Shown here: piece after piece, positions 15,734 through 23,741 of the stretch
How positions within the stretch are numbered: the first letter of the stretch is position 1
Layout of the letters: each line of letters begins with the position of its first letter
Origin: Candidatus Peregrinibacteria bacterium RIFOXYA2_FULL_41_18
GTDB taxonomy: Bacteria; Patescibacteriota; Gracilibacteria; UBA1369; UBA12470
NCBI GenBank assembly: GCA_001788795.1
Contig: MFXH01000007.1
Span: 49,413 to 113,412 of the forward strand
Reading direction: 5' to 3'
DNA: 64,000 nt
The notes under the pieces: model-generated
Database searches by the model: none
Seen by the model: the letters and a program-made list of their open reading frames with translations, nothing else
What the model was told of the DNA's origin: nothing
Made by a program: the position numbers and the translations under genes

Positions 15734-17597
15734 AGGGTTCGACCCATTGCTGTTTTTCAGGAAGACTGTTGCGAGCCAGAAAGATGTGAATTTTTTGCAT
15801 GGCGGAAGGTGGTCGATTGCAGGATTCAATCCTGTTAAAAAACTAATCACGCGCGATTGGCGCAAAGTCGAGATTCCAAAAACCGGTATAGCAATCTGTT
15901 GTTTTTCTTACGAAGGAGAACTCCGCATTAATTATTACAAGGACTTTTTGCGCTATGATAATTTTAACAAGAAAATCTACACGAGCGTGCCCGAAAAAAT
16001 TAAGGCGATTTGGCGCGCGCCATGTGCTTATCGTGAAAATATTGTTGGTGATTTCCATCCTGAAATGTCAAAGCGAAATTATGATAATGCGTTTAAAAAA
16101 ATTCAGAAGTACATATTGGATGGCGACATTTATCAGGTGAATTTAACACATAGGTTGGTTGCGGATTTTAACGGCAATCATGCAGATCTTTTTTGTAAAA
16201 TTCTCGAAACGAATCCGGCTCCTTTTGCGGCTTATCTCGATTATGGAGATTTGCAAGTTTTGAGCGCATCGCCCGAGAGATTTTTGAAACTTGAAAATGG
16301 GAAAATTTATACCTGCCCAATCAAAGGAACCCGTCCGCGCGGACAGACTCCTGCGGAAGATATCAAGTTGCGAGATGAGCTTATTGCGAGCAAAAAAGAG
16401 GAGGCGGAGCTCAACATGATAACGGATTTGTTACGAAATGATATTGGGCAAGTGAGCGAGATTGGAAGCGTGCGAGTTGCGCGTCATAGAGCGATTCAGA
16501 AATGCCCTACCGTTTGGCATACGTATTCGGAAATTACAGGCAAGTTGCGTGATGATTTGAGTGCGGTTGATTTGTTGCGCGCATGTTTCCCCGGTGGTTC
16601 GATTACCGGCTGTCCGAAAAAAAGAGCGATGGAAATAATCGAGGAACTCGAGCCTGTTAAACGAAGTATTTATACGGGTGCGATAGGATATATAGATGCG
16701 TCGGGAAACATGGATACAAGTATCGTGATTCGAACTCTCGCGGCTCGTGATGGGAAATTATTTCTGAGTGTCGGTGGCGGAATTGTCGCGGATTCAACTT
16801 GCGAATCGGAATACGAAGAGACGCTTGATAAGGCGAAATCTTTTCTGCGTTTGAAAGAATCTACGGCGATTTTTAATCCTGCAAATAAGAATGCGAAAGG
16901 GGTTTTCGAAACTATGCGGACTTATGGTGGAAAAATTTTTGAACTCGATGCGCATTTAAGAAGACTTAAAAATTCCGCGCGCATTATTGGCATGAAATTG
17001 CCTTATAAGCTGAGTGAAATTAAAAAGATGATCCTTGAAACACATGTTTCGCGTGAGGTAATTGTGAAGGTTGTCGTCACTCTAAACGATGTCGCGATTA
17101 GGGTGAGTCCTCTTGTGGTTGATCCGATTATTTACAAAGGTGTTTCTGCAACTTTTTACAGAGTCGACAGGCGGAAACCGAAGGCAAAAGCTCTTCCTTA
17201 TAATAAATCTTTTGAAGCGCATGAATACGCAGTTTCGAGAGGTTTTTATGAAACGCTATTGGTAAACAAACGCGGACAAGTTAAAGAAGGTGCTTATTCA
17301 AATCTGTTTTGGGTGAAGGATGGTCAGGTTTTCACGGTCGGTCGTGGCGTTTTGGAAGGCGTGACGCGCTCGCTTGTTTGCAACTCCATACCGGTTCGGT
17401 TTGCTGAAATAACACCTGAAGAACTGAAGAAGGCGAGGGAGGTTTTTATCACAAAAACTTCTACGGGAGTTGTGCCGACTGTATCTATTGATGGCGTAAA
17501 GATTGGAGATGGGCAGATTGGAAAAATCTCACAACAGCTAAATTCTTACTTTCTGCAATTTGAGCGTAAACCCGATAAGGTTCGCAAGCGGATGTAG
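15708..17597 (+). CDS. pabB: PabB-PabC fusion: aminodeoxychorismate synthase component I + 4-amino-4-deoxychorismate lyase
   Basis: 629 aa. Residues ~1-385 are the chorismate-binding domain (PIKGTRPRG, SKKEEAELNMITDLLRNDIG, FPGGSITGCPKKRAMEIIEE, YTGAIGYI). Residues ~395-625 are a class IV PLP aminotransferase-fold lyase (GVFETMRTYGGKIFELDAHL, likely PLP lysine in PYNKSFEAHEYA, EGAYSNLFWV, VLEGVTRS). With PabA it would convert chorismate and glutamine to p-aminobenzoate. The N-terminal part is shorter than in stand-alone PabB. Translationally coupled to pabA. The last 60 bp are overlapped by the opposite-strand CarS-like gene. Confidence 0.9.
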   Translation: MKLREMKIRGFDPLLFFRKTVASQKDVNFLHGGRWSIAGFNPVKKLITRDWRKVEIPKTGIAICCFSYEGELRINYYKDFLRYDNFNKKIYTSVPEKIKAIWRAPCAYRENIVGDFHPEMSKRNYDNAFKKIQKYILDGDIYQVNLTHRLVADFNGNHADLFCKILETNPAPFAAYLDYGDLQVLSASPERFLKLENGKIYTCPIKGTRPRGQTPAEDIKLRDELIASKKEEAELNMITDLLRNDIGQVSEIGSVRVARHRAIQKCPTVWHTYSEITGKLRDDLSAVDLLRACFPGGSITGCPKKRAMEIIEELEPVKRSIYTGAIGYIDASGNMDTSIVIRTLAARDGKLFLSVGGGIVADSTCESEYEETLDKAKSFLRLKESTAIFNPANKNAKGVFETMRTYGGKIFELDAHLRRLKNSARIIGMKLPYKLSEIKKMILETHVSREVIVKVVVTLNDVAIRVSPLVVDPIIYKGVSATFYRVDRRKPKAKALPYNKSFEAHEYAVSRGFYETLLVNKRGQVKEGAYSNLFWVKDGQVFTVGRGVLEGVTRSLVCNSIPVRFAEITPEELKKAREVFITKTSTGVVPTVSIDGVKIGDGQIGKISQQLNSYFLQFERKPDKVRKRM

Positions 17598-18050
17598 CGC
17601 GCCCATCAGCACAATCGAAATCGCAATATTCTGAAGTCCGATATTCGTATATCCGAGTAAGAATAAATTTGCACCAACTATCCAATCGATTTGATCAAAA
17701 GGGATCCATGAACTTCCCGGTTTAATGCCGACTCTACGTTTGAAGAAACTTTTTATCATGTCGCCGATAAGCGCACCTGCTCCGAGTAGCGGCCCTATTA
17801 TTAACGGATTTATTTCGTTGTAATCGAGCAGTTTAAAAGGGATGTTCGGGAACATATTCTTCTGGATAAAAACTACAACTGTCGCCATCAAGACGCCGAA
17901 AAACAAACCTCTCCATGTCTTATGATCGCCAAGATTTTTTTTACTTACCGGATAATTCAAAAAATCCACTCGCTTGAACAGAACCGGGCTCATATTGGCG
18001 ATTGCGGCTGGCAAGAACGTCCAGAAAATTGCTAGGAGAGTTGAGATCAT
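17538..18050 (-). CDS. CarS-like CDP-alkyl/acyl-glycerol synthase (DUF46)
   Basis: 170 aa from the ATG at 18050 (MISTLLAIFWTFLPAAIANM). An in-frame ATG at 18107 would add 19 polar residues and is less likely. About five membrane helices. The CDP-archaeol-synthase signature is present: DHKTWRG, GALIGDMIKSFFKRR and GSSWIPFDQIDWIVGA. CarS transfers CMP from CTP to an unsaturated ether lipid in archaea; bacterial DUF46 members are less understood and may activate another lipid. It overlaps the pabBC 3' end by 60 bp, tail to tail. Confidence 0.82.
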   Translation of the reverse strand: MISTLLAIFWTFLPAAIANMSPVLFKRVDFLNYPVSKKNLGDHKTWRGLFFGVLMATVVVFIQKNMFPNIPFKLLDYNEINPLIIGPLLGAGALIGDMIKSFFKRRVGIKPGSSWIPFDQIDWIVGANLFLLGYTNIGLQNIAISIVLMGALHPLANLIGFTLKLQKVRI

Positions 18051-18256
18051 CGGGTGATACGATATATTTCTGGGGAGATTTTTGCAACAATTTGCCGTTT
18101 TGCGCAAAATCCTCCCGGGAGATAAATAACGGGATAAGCTTGATTATTTCCTTCAGAAAAGGTAAAAAAGTGACGCTGTTACTTGATTTTAAGCGTGTTA
18201 GTTGCGACATCCTATCCGTTTCCGGAATAGTATGCCGTAAAGTTAAGCCACATCGC

Positions 18257-18350
18257 GGAGAGGTACCCAAGTGGCTGAAGGGGCGGGTTTGCTAAACCTG
18301 TAGGGTGGATTTTTTCCGCCGCGAGGGTTCGAATCCCTCCCTCTCCGCCA
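18257..18350 (+). tRNA. tRNA-Ser(GCU)
   Basis: 94 nt, long variable arm (GGTGGATTTTTTCCGCC). Acceptor GGAGAGG with CCTCTCC, discriminator G, encoded CCA at 18348-18350. Anticodon GCT at 18291-18293. Its 3' end (ATCCCTCCCTCTCC) is repeated at 18522-18535. Confidence 0.95.
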
Positions 18351-18537
18351 GATAAGCTCGCATCCCCGCACCGCGGGGATAAGAGGTTATTTTGATGATA
18401 GGATGGATCGAACCCTTTAGGGTTCGGGCTCCGAGGATAGCGAGCAGCATGACCAATTATGATTGGGCATGTTCGAGCGGCGCAGGAGCACAGCGCAGTC
18501 ATGCGAAGCATGACAAGCGTCATCCCTCCCTCTCCAG
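18351..18537 (+). mobile_element. tRNA-tail element F2, copy a
   Basis: Segment between the tRNA-Ser 3' end and a second copy of that end. It opens with hairpin ATCCCCGC-acc-GCGGGGAT (18362-18380) plus TTATTTTGAT, a plausible tRNA terminator. Then AGGATGGATCG, hairpin CGAACCC/GGGTTCG (18409-18426), conserved CCGAGGATAGCGAG, hairpin CCAAT/ATTGG, conserved CGAGCGGCGCAGGAGCACAGC, hairpin TCATGC-gaa-GCATGA, and CATCCCTCCCTCTCC. The 5' GGATG pairs with the 3' CATCC. Homologous to 42453-42625. Whether it is a mobile element or a tRNA-derived RNA is open. Confidence 0.55.
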
Positions 18538-18567
18538 TTTCTCGTTCAAAAGTGATAGGTTTAAACG

Positions 18568-18621
18568 AAAAAGACCTTCCGCTAATGTGTGGTATATAAA
18601 CCACGGGCCGAAAGTCTTTTT
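18568..18621 (+). ncRNA. Hairpin motif F4, copy 1
   Basis: Outer stem AAAAAGAC (18568-18575) with GTCTTTTT (18614-18621). Inner stem GTGGT-atataa-ACCAC (18589-18604). Between them CCGCTAATGT and GGGCCGAA. The outer stem plus T-run could terminate transcription. A second copy with a different outer stem lies 70 bp downstream. Confidence 0.5.
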
Positions 18622-18690
18622 GCATTTGTATTTTAGAAAAGTATCTATTTGGAATCAAGACCTCTTGTGAGGAATTATTGCGTAATACCG

Positions 18691-18741
18691 AAAAAAGGCC
18701 ACCGCCAGTTTGTGGTCTATTAACCACGGCCGAAAGCCTTT
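18691..18741 (+). ncRNA. Hairpin motif F4, copy 2
   Basis: Outer stem AAAGGC (18694-18699) with GCCTTT (18736-18741). Inner stem GTGGT-ctatta-ACCAC (18712-18727). Internal sequence CCGCCAGTT and GGCCGAA matches copy 1, while the outer stem has changed on both sides. Confidence 0.5.
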
Positions 18742-18789
18742 CATTTATATATTTACCAAATATGAAAAGGAAAATCAATTAATTAAATA

Positions 18790-18869
18790 GGAGTTTCGCT
18801 AACGCAAAACGACTTGATAGTATTGCGCAATGAAGCGTCCCGCAGGGGGCGGGACTTTCTTTGCGCTTT
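18790..18869 (+). ncRNA. Structured element F3, copy a
   Basis: GGAG, an imperfect 5' hairpin (GTTTcGC/GCaAAAC), conserved linker GACTTGATAGTATTGCG (18811-18827), then a long hairpin: GCGCAA (18825-18830) with TTGCGC (18861-18866) and tip GTCCCGC/GCGGGAC (18837-18855). Related to 33827-33902 and 56661-56723. It lies in the non-coding stretch before the Fic gene. Confidence 0.55.
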
Positions 18870-19029
18870 TCCACAAAAATTTAATGTCATACCGTTATTC
18901 TTCCCATATGATTTTTTAAAAAACCAAAAAATGCCCAACCTCCACCTCAAAACCGTGAAAAACCCCTCCTGCTCCGCCCCTTTTCACGATTTTATCGACA
19001 AAAGCGTGAGCAAGTGCTATCATTTAAGC

Positions 19030-19908
19030 ATGGCGAAAGTATCAAGTTTTTACAAAAAGATCAGTCTTCTCCGCGAGCGATATTACGAATCAGCTACAAG
19101 CAAGGAATCTCTTCTGTCGCTCATCAGCGAGGCGGAAGTTGCCGAGCAGGTTTATAACTCAAACGCGATCGAGAATAGCACTCTTACGCTTGAAGAAACC
19201 GAGAAAATATTATTACAAATAGATCTCGACAGGTACATCTCGGAGAGGGATCTTTTTGAAGCAAAAAATCTCGCGCGAGTCGTGTCTTACATAAACAAAA
19301 AGGCCAAAGAGCAGGAGCTTAATATTGATACGATCCTTTCTCTACACAAGATGTTGCTTTCGAATATTCGCGATGATGTGGCCGGAAGATTCCGCGCGGA
19401 TAATGAGTGGGTGCGTGTCGGAAGTTATATCGCAATTGATCCCAAAAAAATCACTGCAAATATCGAGAAAATGCTCGCTCGATATTACGCCAACAGTAAT
19501 GAAAATATCATCAGGCGGATTGCTATGTTGCATCTTACTGTTGAACATATCCATCCTTTTATCGACGGGAACGGACGTATCGGCAGGGTAATCAATAATT
19601 ACTTACTTATTCGCGAAGGATTCGTGCCGATAAATATTAAGTTTATAGATAGAGAAAAGTATTATGAGGCATTCAGAGAATTTGATAAAAAAAACTCAAC
19701 CGCCATTATGGAAGATATTGTCGGCAAGGCTATTATGAACAGTTACCACAAACGGCTCGCGTATCTTGAAGGCGCAACAATTATGACGCTTGGCGATTAT
19801 GCGAAAAAATATAAACTGTCGCATTCCAATCTTCTCAATAAGGCCAATCGCCAGACGATAGAGGCTTTTCTAGAGAAAGGGGTTTGGAAGATTGGGGTAA
19901 GGCGCTAA
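19030..19908 (+). CDS. Fic-family AMPylase with N-terminal inhibitory helix
   Basis: 292 aa from the ATG at 19030 (MAKVSSFYKKISLLRER). The frame stays open upstream to 18814, but that stretch includes F3 sequence, so the later start is chosen. Fic core motif HPFIDGNGRIGR with catalytic His. Upstream, SNAIEN (residues 44-49) fits the [S/T]xxxE[G/N] inhibitory motif of class II Fic proteins, which self-restrain. The C-terminus (LGDYAKKYKLSHSNLLNKANRQ) looks like a small helix-turn-helix. Likely AMPylates a cellular protein; target unknown. No antitoxin partner is adjacent. Confidence 0.9.
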   Translation: MAKVSSFYKKISLLRERYYESATSKESLLSLISEAEVAEQVYNSNAIENSTLTLEETEKILLQIDLDRYISERDLFEAKNLARVVSYINKKAKEQELNIDTILSLHKMLLSNIRDDVAGRFRADNEWVRVGSYIAIDPKKITANIEKMLARYYANSNENIIRRIAMLHLTVEHIHPFIDGNGRIGRVINNYLLIREGFVPINIKFIDREKYYEAFREFDKKNSTAIMEDIVGKAIMNSYHKRLAYLEGATIMTLGDYAKKYKLSHSNLLNKANRQTIEAFLEKGVWKIGVRR

Positions 19909-19966
19909 GGCGTAACAATATTGAGCAAACAATCGAATTGCCCTACTATACCCCCTGCATTTCCAT

Positions 19967-20056
19967 GGAGAGGTGGCCGAGTGGTTGAAGGCGCACGACT
20001 CGAAATCGTGTAAACCCTTACGGGTTTCGAGGGTTCAAATCCCTCTCTCTCCGCCA
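19967..20056 (+). tRNA. tRNA-Ser(CGA)
   Basis: 90 nt. GGAGAGG with TCTCTCC (one G-U), discriminator G, encoded CCA (20054-20056), long variable arm. Anticodon CGA in ACGACTCGAAATCGT. No F1 or F2 element follows this one. Confidence 0.95.
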
Positions 20057-20148
20057 ACTGTGCTACCTAGTTCTTGCGTGATACGACAAGCGATCAACGA
20101 AACTATAGTTCTTGATAAGGCGGAGGAGATTCTTGCGAGTGAATAGAC

Positions 20149-20352
20149 TTATCTGTCGCAACAATAACGCGCAAGTACTTCTTGGGAGGTCGTTGGATAC
20201 ACTCTACTAAGTACATCCATAGCCCTTTGACTCGTAAAAGGGTCAGCGCTTTCTCTACGAGATTCGTCAAGCATTCTCTGAGCAATGCCATCCGCTCCGA
20301 GCCTTGGATCATAAAAAGGCTGATCTGTTGCATTTCCCTCTGGGCTTCCCAT
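20149..20352 (-). CDS. Hypothetical protein, 67 aa
   Basis: Soluble, charged: MGSPEGNATDQPFYDPRLG at the start, then helical RMLDESRRESADPFTSQRAM, ending CCDR. The ATG follows the A/T-rich leader usual here. A competing frame over the same bases (20103-20333) has less protein-like composition. No family recognised. Confidence 0.45.
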   Translation of the reverse strand: MGSPEGNATDQPFYDPRLGADGIAQRMLDESRRESADPFTSQRAMDVLSRVYPTTSQEVLARYCCDR

Positions 20353-20470
20353 ATGTTTTAAAATTAAAAATTATTCACCTTCTTGTAAGCTCCTAGACAA
20401 CCGTCTTTCAATAATCAATACATCACTATTTGGCAATCTGTCAACGCCCCTGACCGGAAATCACAACTAG

Positions 20471-20479
20471 TGTTATAAT
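20471..20479 (+). promoter_or_regulatory. Extended -10 promoter of the DedA-MFS unit
   Basis: TGTTATAAT (20471-20479), 30 bp before the DedA ATG. Confidence 0.55.
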
Positions 20480-20508
20480 CCTTGCGAATTTTTTCATAAA
20501 TTAATATT

Positions 20509-21132
20509 ATGGGTATAAGCCAATTCCTCGCAACTTACATCACTCAATTCATAGAAGTTTCCGGCTACACAAGCGTTTACGTTCTTATGGTTATGGAAAG
20601 CATGGTCTTCCCTATCCCGAGCGAAGCTGTCATGCCTTTTGCCGGATTTGTTATCGCGCAAGGTGGGTTTACTTTTTTTGGTGTAATCGCAGTAAGCACA
20701 TTTGGAAGTATTACAGGTTCGATTGCCTCGTATTACATCGGGCTGTATGGTGGCAGGCGGTTTATCAACAGGTATGGCAAATATCTTCTGCTTAACGATG
20801 AGCATCTTGTTACGACTGAGAATTTCTTCAAACGTCATGGGCAAAAAACGATTTTCATCAGCAGGTTTATACCGATTGTAAGACATTTGATTTCGATTCC
20901 GGCCGGAATGAGCAAGATGAATTTGATTAAATTTTCCATCTATACGATTATCGGCGCCGGAATGTGGAACGGATTTTTGACTTGGGTCGGATATAAGTTC
21001 AAGCAAAATTGGGACACAGTAATGAAGTACAGCGAAATACTTGATATTTTCGTTCTGGGGCTTATAGTTTGCGGGCTCGGATTTTTCATCTATAAGCATT
21101 GGAAAAAATATCGAAACAAAAAGCAATCATAG
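20509..21132 (+). CDS. DedA/SNARE-associated family membrane protein
   Basis: 207 aa, family size. Key parts: ESMVFPIPSEAVMPFAGFVI (conserved E and P in the first re-entrant loop), GSITGSIASYYIGLYGGRRF, and FISRFIPIVRHLISIPAGMSKM with the essential Arg residues. DedA proteins are proposed polyprenyl-phosphate or phospholipid flippases in the cytoplasmic membrane. The MFS gene starts inside its 3' end. Confidence 0.92.
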   Translation: MGISQFLATYITQFIEVSGYTSVYVLMVMESMVFPIPSEAVMPFAGFVIAQGGFTFFGVIAVSTFGSITGSIASYYIGLYGGRRFINRYGKYLLLNDEHLVTTENFFKRHGQKTIFISRFIPIVRHLISIPAGMSKMNLIKFSIYTIIGAGMWNGFLTWVGYKFKQNWDTVMKYSEILDIFVLGLIVCGLGFFIYKHWKKYRNKKQS

Positions 21133-22334
21133 GATTAACCGTTCTAGTCGATGTAATAGGACTCGGAGTCGTTATTCCCGTTCTTCCTTACTATGTCAGA
21201 TCTTTCGGAGCCGAACCTTTTACCATTACGCTTCTTTTTACCGTATTTTCTTTCTGTTCATTTTTTTCCGCACCTTTGCTCGGGTCTTTATCCGATAAGG
21301 TTGGTCGCAGACCGATGTTGATTTTGAGCATATTGAGCACTTCGATCGGATGGTTTGTTTTCGCCGGAACCCATAGCATAATCGGACTTTTTATAGGAAG
21401 AGCTGTTGACGGCCTTGCGGCCGGAAATTTTCCTATTGCACAGAGTTACCTTCTGGATATTTCCAAAACCGATAAAGAAAAATCTTCAAACCTCGGGATG
21501 ATCGGTGCGATTTTCGGAATCGGATTTATCGTCGGCCCTATGCTTGGCGGACTTCTCAGCTCGTTTTCACATACCACCCCTTTCTGGTTCGTAGGATTTC
21601 TTGCTATGGCAAATGCGATTTTGGCTTATTTTATTTTACCCGAAACGAATTCTAATCTCGATCGTAATAAGAAGGTTGTTTTAAATCCATTCACTCCGCT
21701 TATCCGTTCGCTTGGGAATAAGACTCTTATATTACCCTTTTTGGCATGGTTCGCTTTTGGACTCGGAGCTGTAAACACGCATTCGATTTTTGCTTTATAC
21801 ATTCAAGATGTTTTCGGATTCGGATCTGTTGTCGCCGGAATATTTATGACATGCACGGGTCTCGTCTTGGCGTTCAATCAGGGATTTTTGCTTAAGAGAT
21901 TTTGGCTGAAAAATTTCAAAGAAAAAACTCTCGAGATGTGGGGATTGCTCGTGTTTGGAATAGGGTTTTTGCTTATGAGTACTGCAAGTCTTTCTGTTTT
22001 TATTATCGGAATTGCAATAACAACTTTTGCACAATCGATTCTCCGTATCGTCATGACAAATCAAATCACAGCCAAGGCCGATCAGAACGCAAAAGGCGAA
22101 ACGCTTGGTGTGCTCTCTTCCGTCATGTCACTTGCGATGATCGTCGGACCGATCGCGGCCGGTTTCTTGTTTGAGATAAGTGAAAACATCCCTTTCCTCG
22201 TCAGCACAGCCATATTGATAGTTGCGTTTATGATTGTCGCGAATGATAGGCGCTTAGGCGCTAGGGCTTTGGGCGCTAGGAGAAAAGAAGAGGAATTGAT
22301 TACGGAGAGTCTTGAGGAGAGGATGATTGGGTAA
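21099..22334 (+). CDS. MFS transporter, TetA-like drug:H+ antiporter family
   Basis: 411 aa with 12 predicted helices. It starts with TTG at 21099 inside dedA (34-bp overlap); no nearby ATG fits the helix-1 start IIGLTVLVDVIGLGVVIPVLP. The motif between helices 2 and 3 is GSLSDKVGRRPM, and helix 5 contains GFIVGPMLGGLLS. This is the drug-efflux (DHA1/TetA) type; substrate unknown. The stop codon TAA lies inside dispersed repeat A, and the last ~25 residues (RRLGARALGARRKEEE) look like low-complexity read-through. Confidence 0.88.
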   Translation: MEKISKQKAIIGLTVLVDVIGLGVVIPVLPYYVRSFGAEPFTITLLFTVFSFCSFFSAPLLGSLSDKVGRRPMLILSILSTSIGWFVFAGTHSIIGLFIGRAVDGLAAGNFPIAQSYLLDISKTDKEKSSNLGMIGAIFGIGFIVGPMLGGLLSSFSHTTPFWFVGFLAMANAILAYFILPETNSNLDRNKKVVLNPFTPLIRSLGNKTLILPFLAWFAFGLGAVNTHSIFALYIQDVFGFGSVVAGIFMTCTGLVLAFNQGFLLKRFWLKNFKEKTLEMWGLLVFGIGFLLMSTASLSVFIIGIAITTFAQSILRIVMTNQITAKADQNAKGETLGVLSSVMSLAMIVGPIAAGFLFEISENIPFLVSTAILIVAFMIVANDRRLGARALGARRKEEELITESLEERMIG

Positions 22335-22361
22335 GGAGCAAGACACAAGACACAGACAGCA
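22331..22361 (+). repeat. Dispersed 3'-end repeat family A, copy 1
   Basis: 31 bp beginning GTAAGGAGCAAGACACAAG, identical to 33010-33040 and 55170-55200. The TAA at 22332-22334 is the MFS stop codon. Confidence 0.75.
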
Positions 22362-22373
22362 AGGATAAGAAAA

Positions 22374-23720
22374 TCATCTATCGTATCTTCCTTTGTTGAA
22401 GGCTGTTATTTCTGCCATTTCTTGTTGCGACATACCCGGCTCAACGGCTTTCAGCCAATTTGTGGTATTGCCTTTTATCTCGCAAATCCTCAAGTAATAT
22501 TCCGTTACCGCTTGTCTCAAAACCGGATCCGGATGCGTTAACCCTGTCGGCAGTGCCGTGAAGTCTAGCCCTTGAAAAAGTCTCGGATCTCTCATGAGCT
22601 GCTCGATAGCTCCGGCATATTTTGGACTTCTCCATCCTTTATTCCCCGGAATAAAAGGTTTTGCCACATGAGGTCTTGGAATGGCTCCATATTTTTCCGC
22701 CATAAACATTGTGAACTCATAAGCTTCTTTAAGGGTTTCCTGCGTGTCGACTCCTTCATGCCCGAAAACCATGAACATCTCTGGAGTGATTCCAAAATCT
22801 TCCCGCGTCGACCTTATCGCTTCGACGCATCCGTCTTCGGTATTTTGTCCTTTGTGTATTTTTGCCCATGTACCGGCTACGCCATCAACTCCAAAACCAA
22901 CCGTATCGAATCCGCACTCGGCCAATGCTTCAATCGCTTCTCTGTTTATTTTTCTTGTATTAAGAAAAGAGAAAATCCCAGCCAGTCCTCTTATTTTCAA
23001 CTCAAATCCACCATTGTTTTTTCTTACCCTGCTCATAGCTTTTGCGAATTCAAGTATCTGTTCCGGAGTCTGAAACACATCAAGATTAGACATGTAAATA
23101 GATATGCTTGCGAGTCCGAGTTTTTTTGCTCGCGCAACCAAATAATTCATATCTTTTTCTGTGATTTCCATCTCCCTATATTGTTCTTTTTTGCCATGTT
23201 CGGCCGCGCAAAAATCACAACCGTATATGCACCCTTGTGAAACATATAGAGATATTTCATGCGACAAATACTCCTTCATATCTTCGTCGCTGATTCGTTC
23301 GTATGCCGGAATTAAAGATGTTTCCTCTTGCGGTGGCAGATCTTTTTTATCTATTCCCAAAACCTCTGCAAGTTCATCATCCGAATTCCCGTTAACCGTT
23401 TCTGATCCGAACAGTTCCGTCATTTGAGATCTTGCAAGCCCCGAAATAACCCTCCCTCCCAAAACCCACCTTATTCCCGATCCGGCATCTGCTTGCATCT
23501 TCCTAATCTCCGGTATGTAAGGAGCACCTAAAAGCGTAGCCCCGACTAATCCTTCTCTCAATTCAACAGGTCTCAAATTGCCGTCTTGAAAATCCACCTC
23601 TACGCCTGCTTGTATTAGGCGAGAGCCCGCCGTCCAAAGAGATGTCGGAGTGTAGACTTGACCAAGACCTTCGTTGTCGGCGTTATTGTTGCGAGACTGC
23701 AGTAGAGTTATTTGAGTCAT
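22374..23720 (-). CDS. Radical SAM protein with B12-binding-like N-terminal region
   Basis: 448 aa. Cluster motif CIYGCDFC (CX3CX2C) at about residues 170-177, preceded by SLYVSQG. Residues ~20-90 (GQVYTPTSLWTAGSRLIQAG to ATLLGAPYIPEIRKM) look like the cobalamin-binding-type fold found before many radical SAM domains, without an obvious DxHxxG. Later IRGLAGIFSFLNTRKIN and CGFDTVGFGVDGV fit the barrel. Substrate unknown. It is the downstream partner of an unknown gene 21 bp upstream, so a two-gene operon is likely. Confidence 0.8.
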   Translation of the reverse strand: MTQITLLQSRNNNADNEGLGQVYTPTSLWTAGSRLIQAGVEVDFQDGNLRPVELREGLVGATLLGAPYIPEIRKMQADAGSGIRWVLGGRVISGLARSQMTELFGSETVNGNSDDELAEVLGIDKKDLPPQEETSLIPAYERISDEDMKEYLSHEISLYVSQGCIYGCDFCAAEHGKKEQYREMEITEKDMNYLVARAKKLGLASISIYMSNLDVFQTPEQILEFAKAMSRVRKNNGGFELKIRGLAGIFSFLNTRKINREAIEALAECGFDTVGFGVDGVAGTWAKIHKGQNTEDGCVEAIRSTREDFGITPEMFMVFGHEGVDTQETLKEAYEFTMFMAEKYGAIPRPHVAKPFIPGNKGWRSPKYAGAIEQLMRDPRLFQGLDFTALPTGLTHPDPVLRQAVTEYYLRICEIKGNTTNWLKAVEPGMSQQEMAEITAFNKGRYDR

Positions 23721-23741
23721 ATTATGAATATTTTTATTGAA

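Noticed and set aside
18212..18778. Minus-strand 188-codon frame across tRNA-Ser(GCU) and the F2/F4 region
   Set aside because: It runs through a tRNA gene and structured elements; stop-free only because of GC-rich stems.
20103..20333. 76-codon minus-strand frame overlapping the gene at 20149-20352
   Set aside because: Composition is less protein-like and it lacks the usual A/T-rich leader; the overlapping 67-aa frame was preferred.
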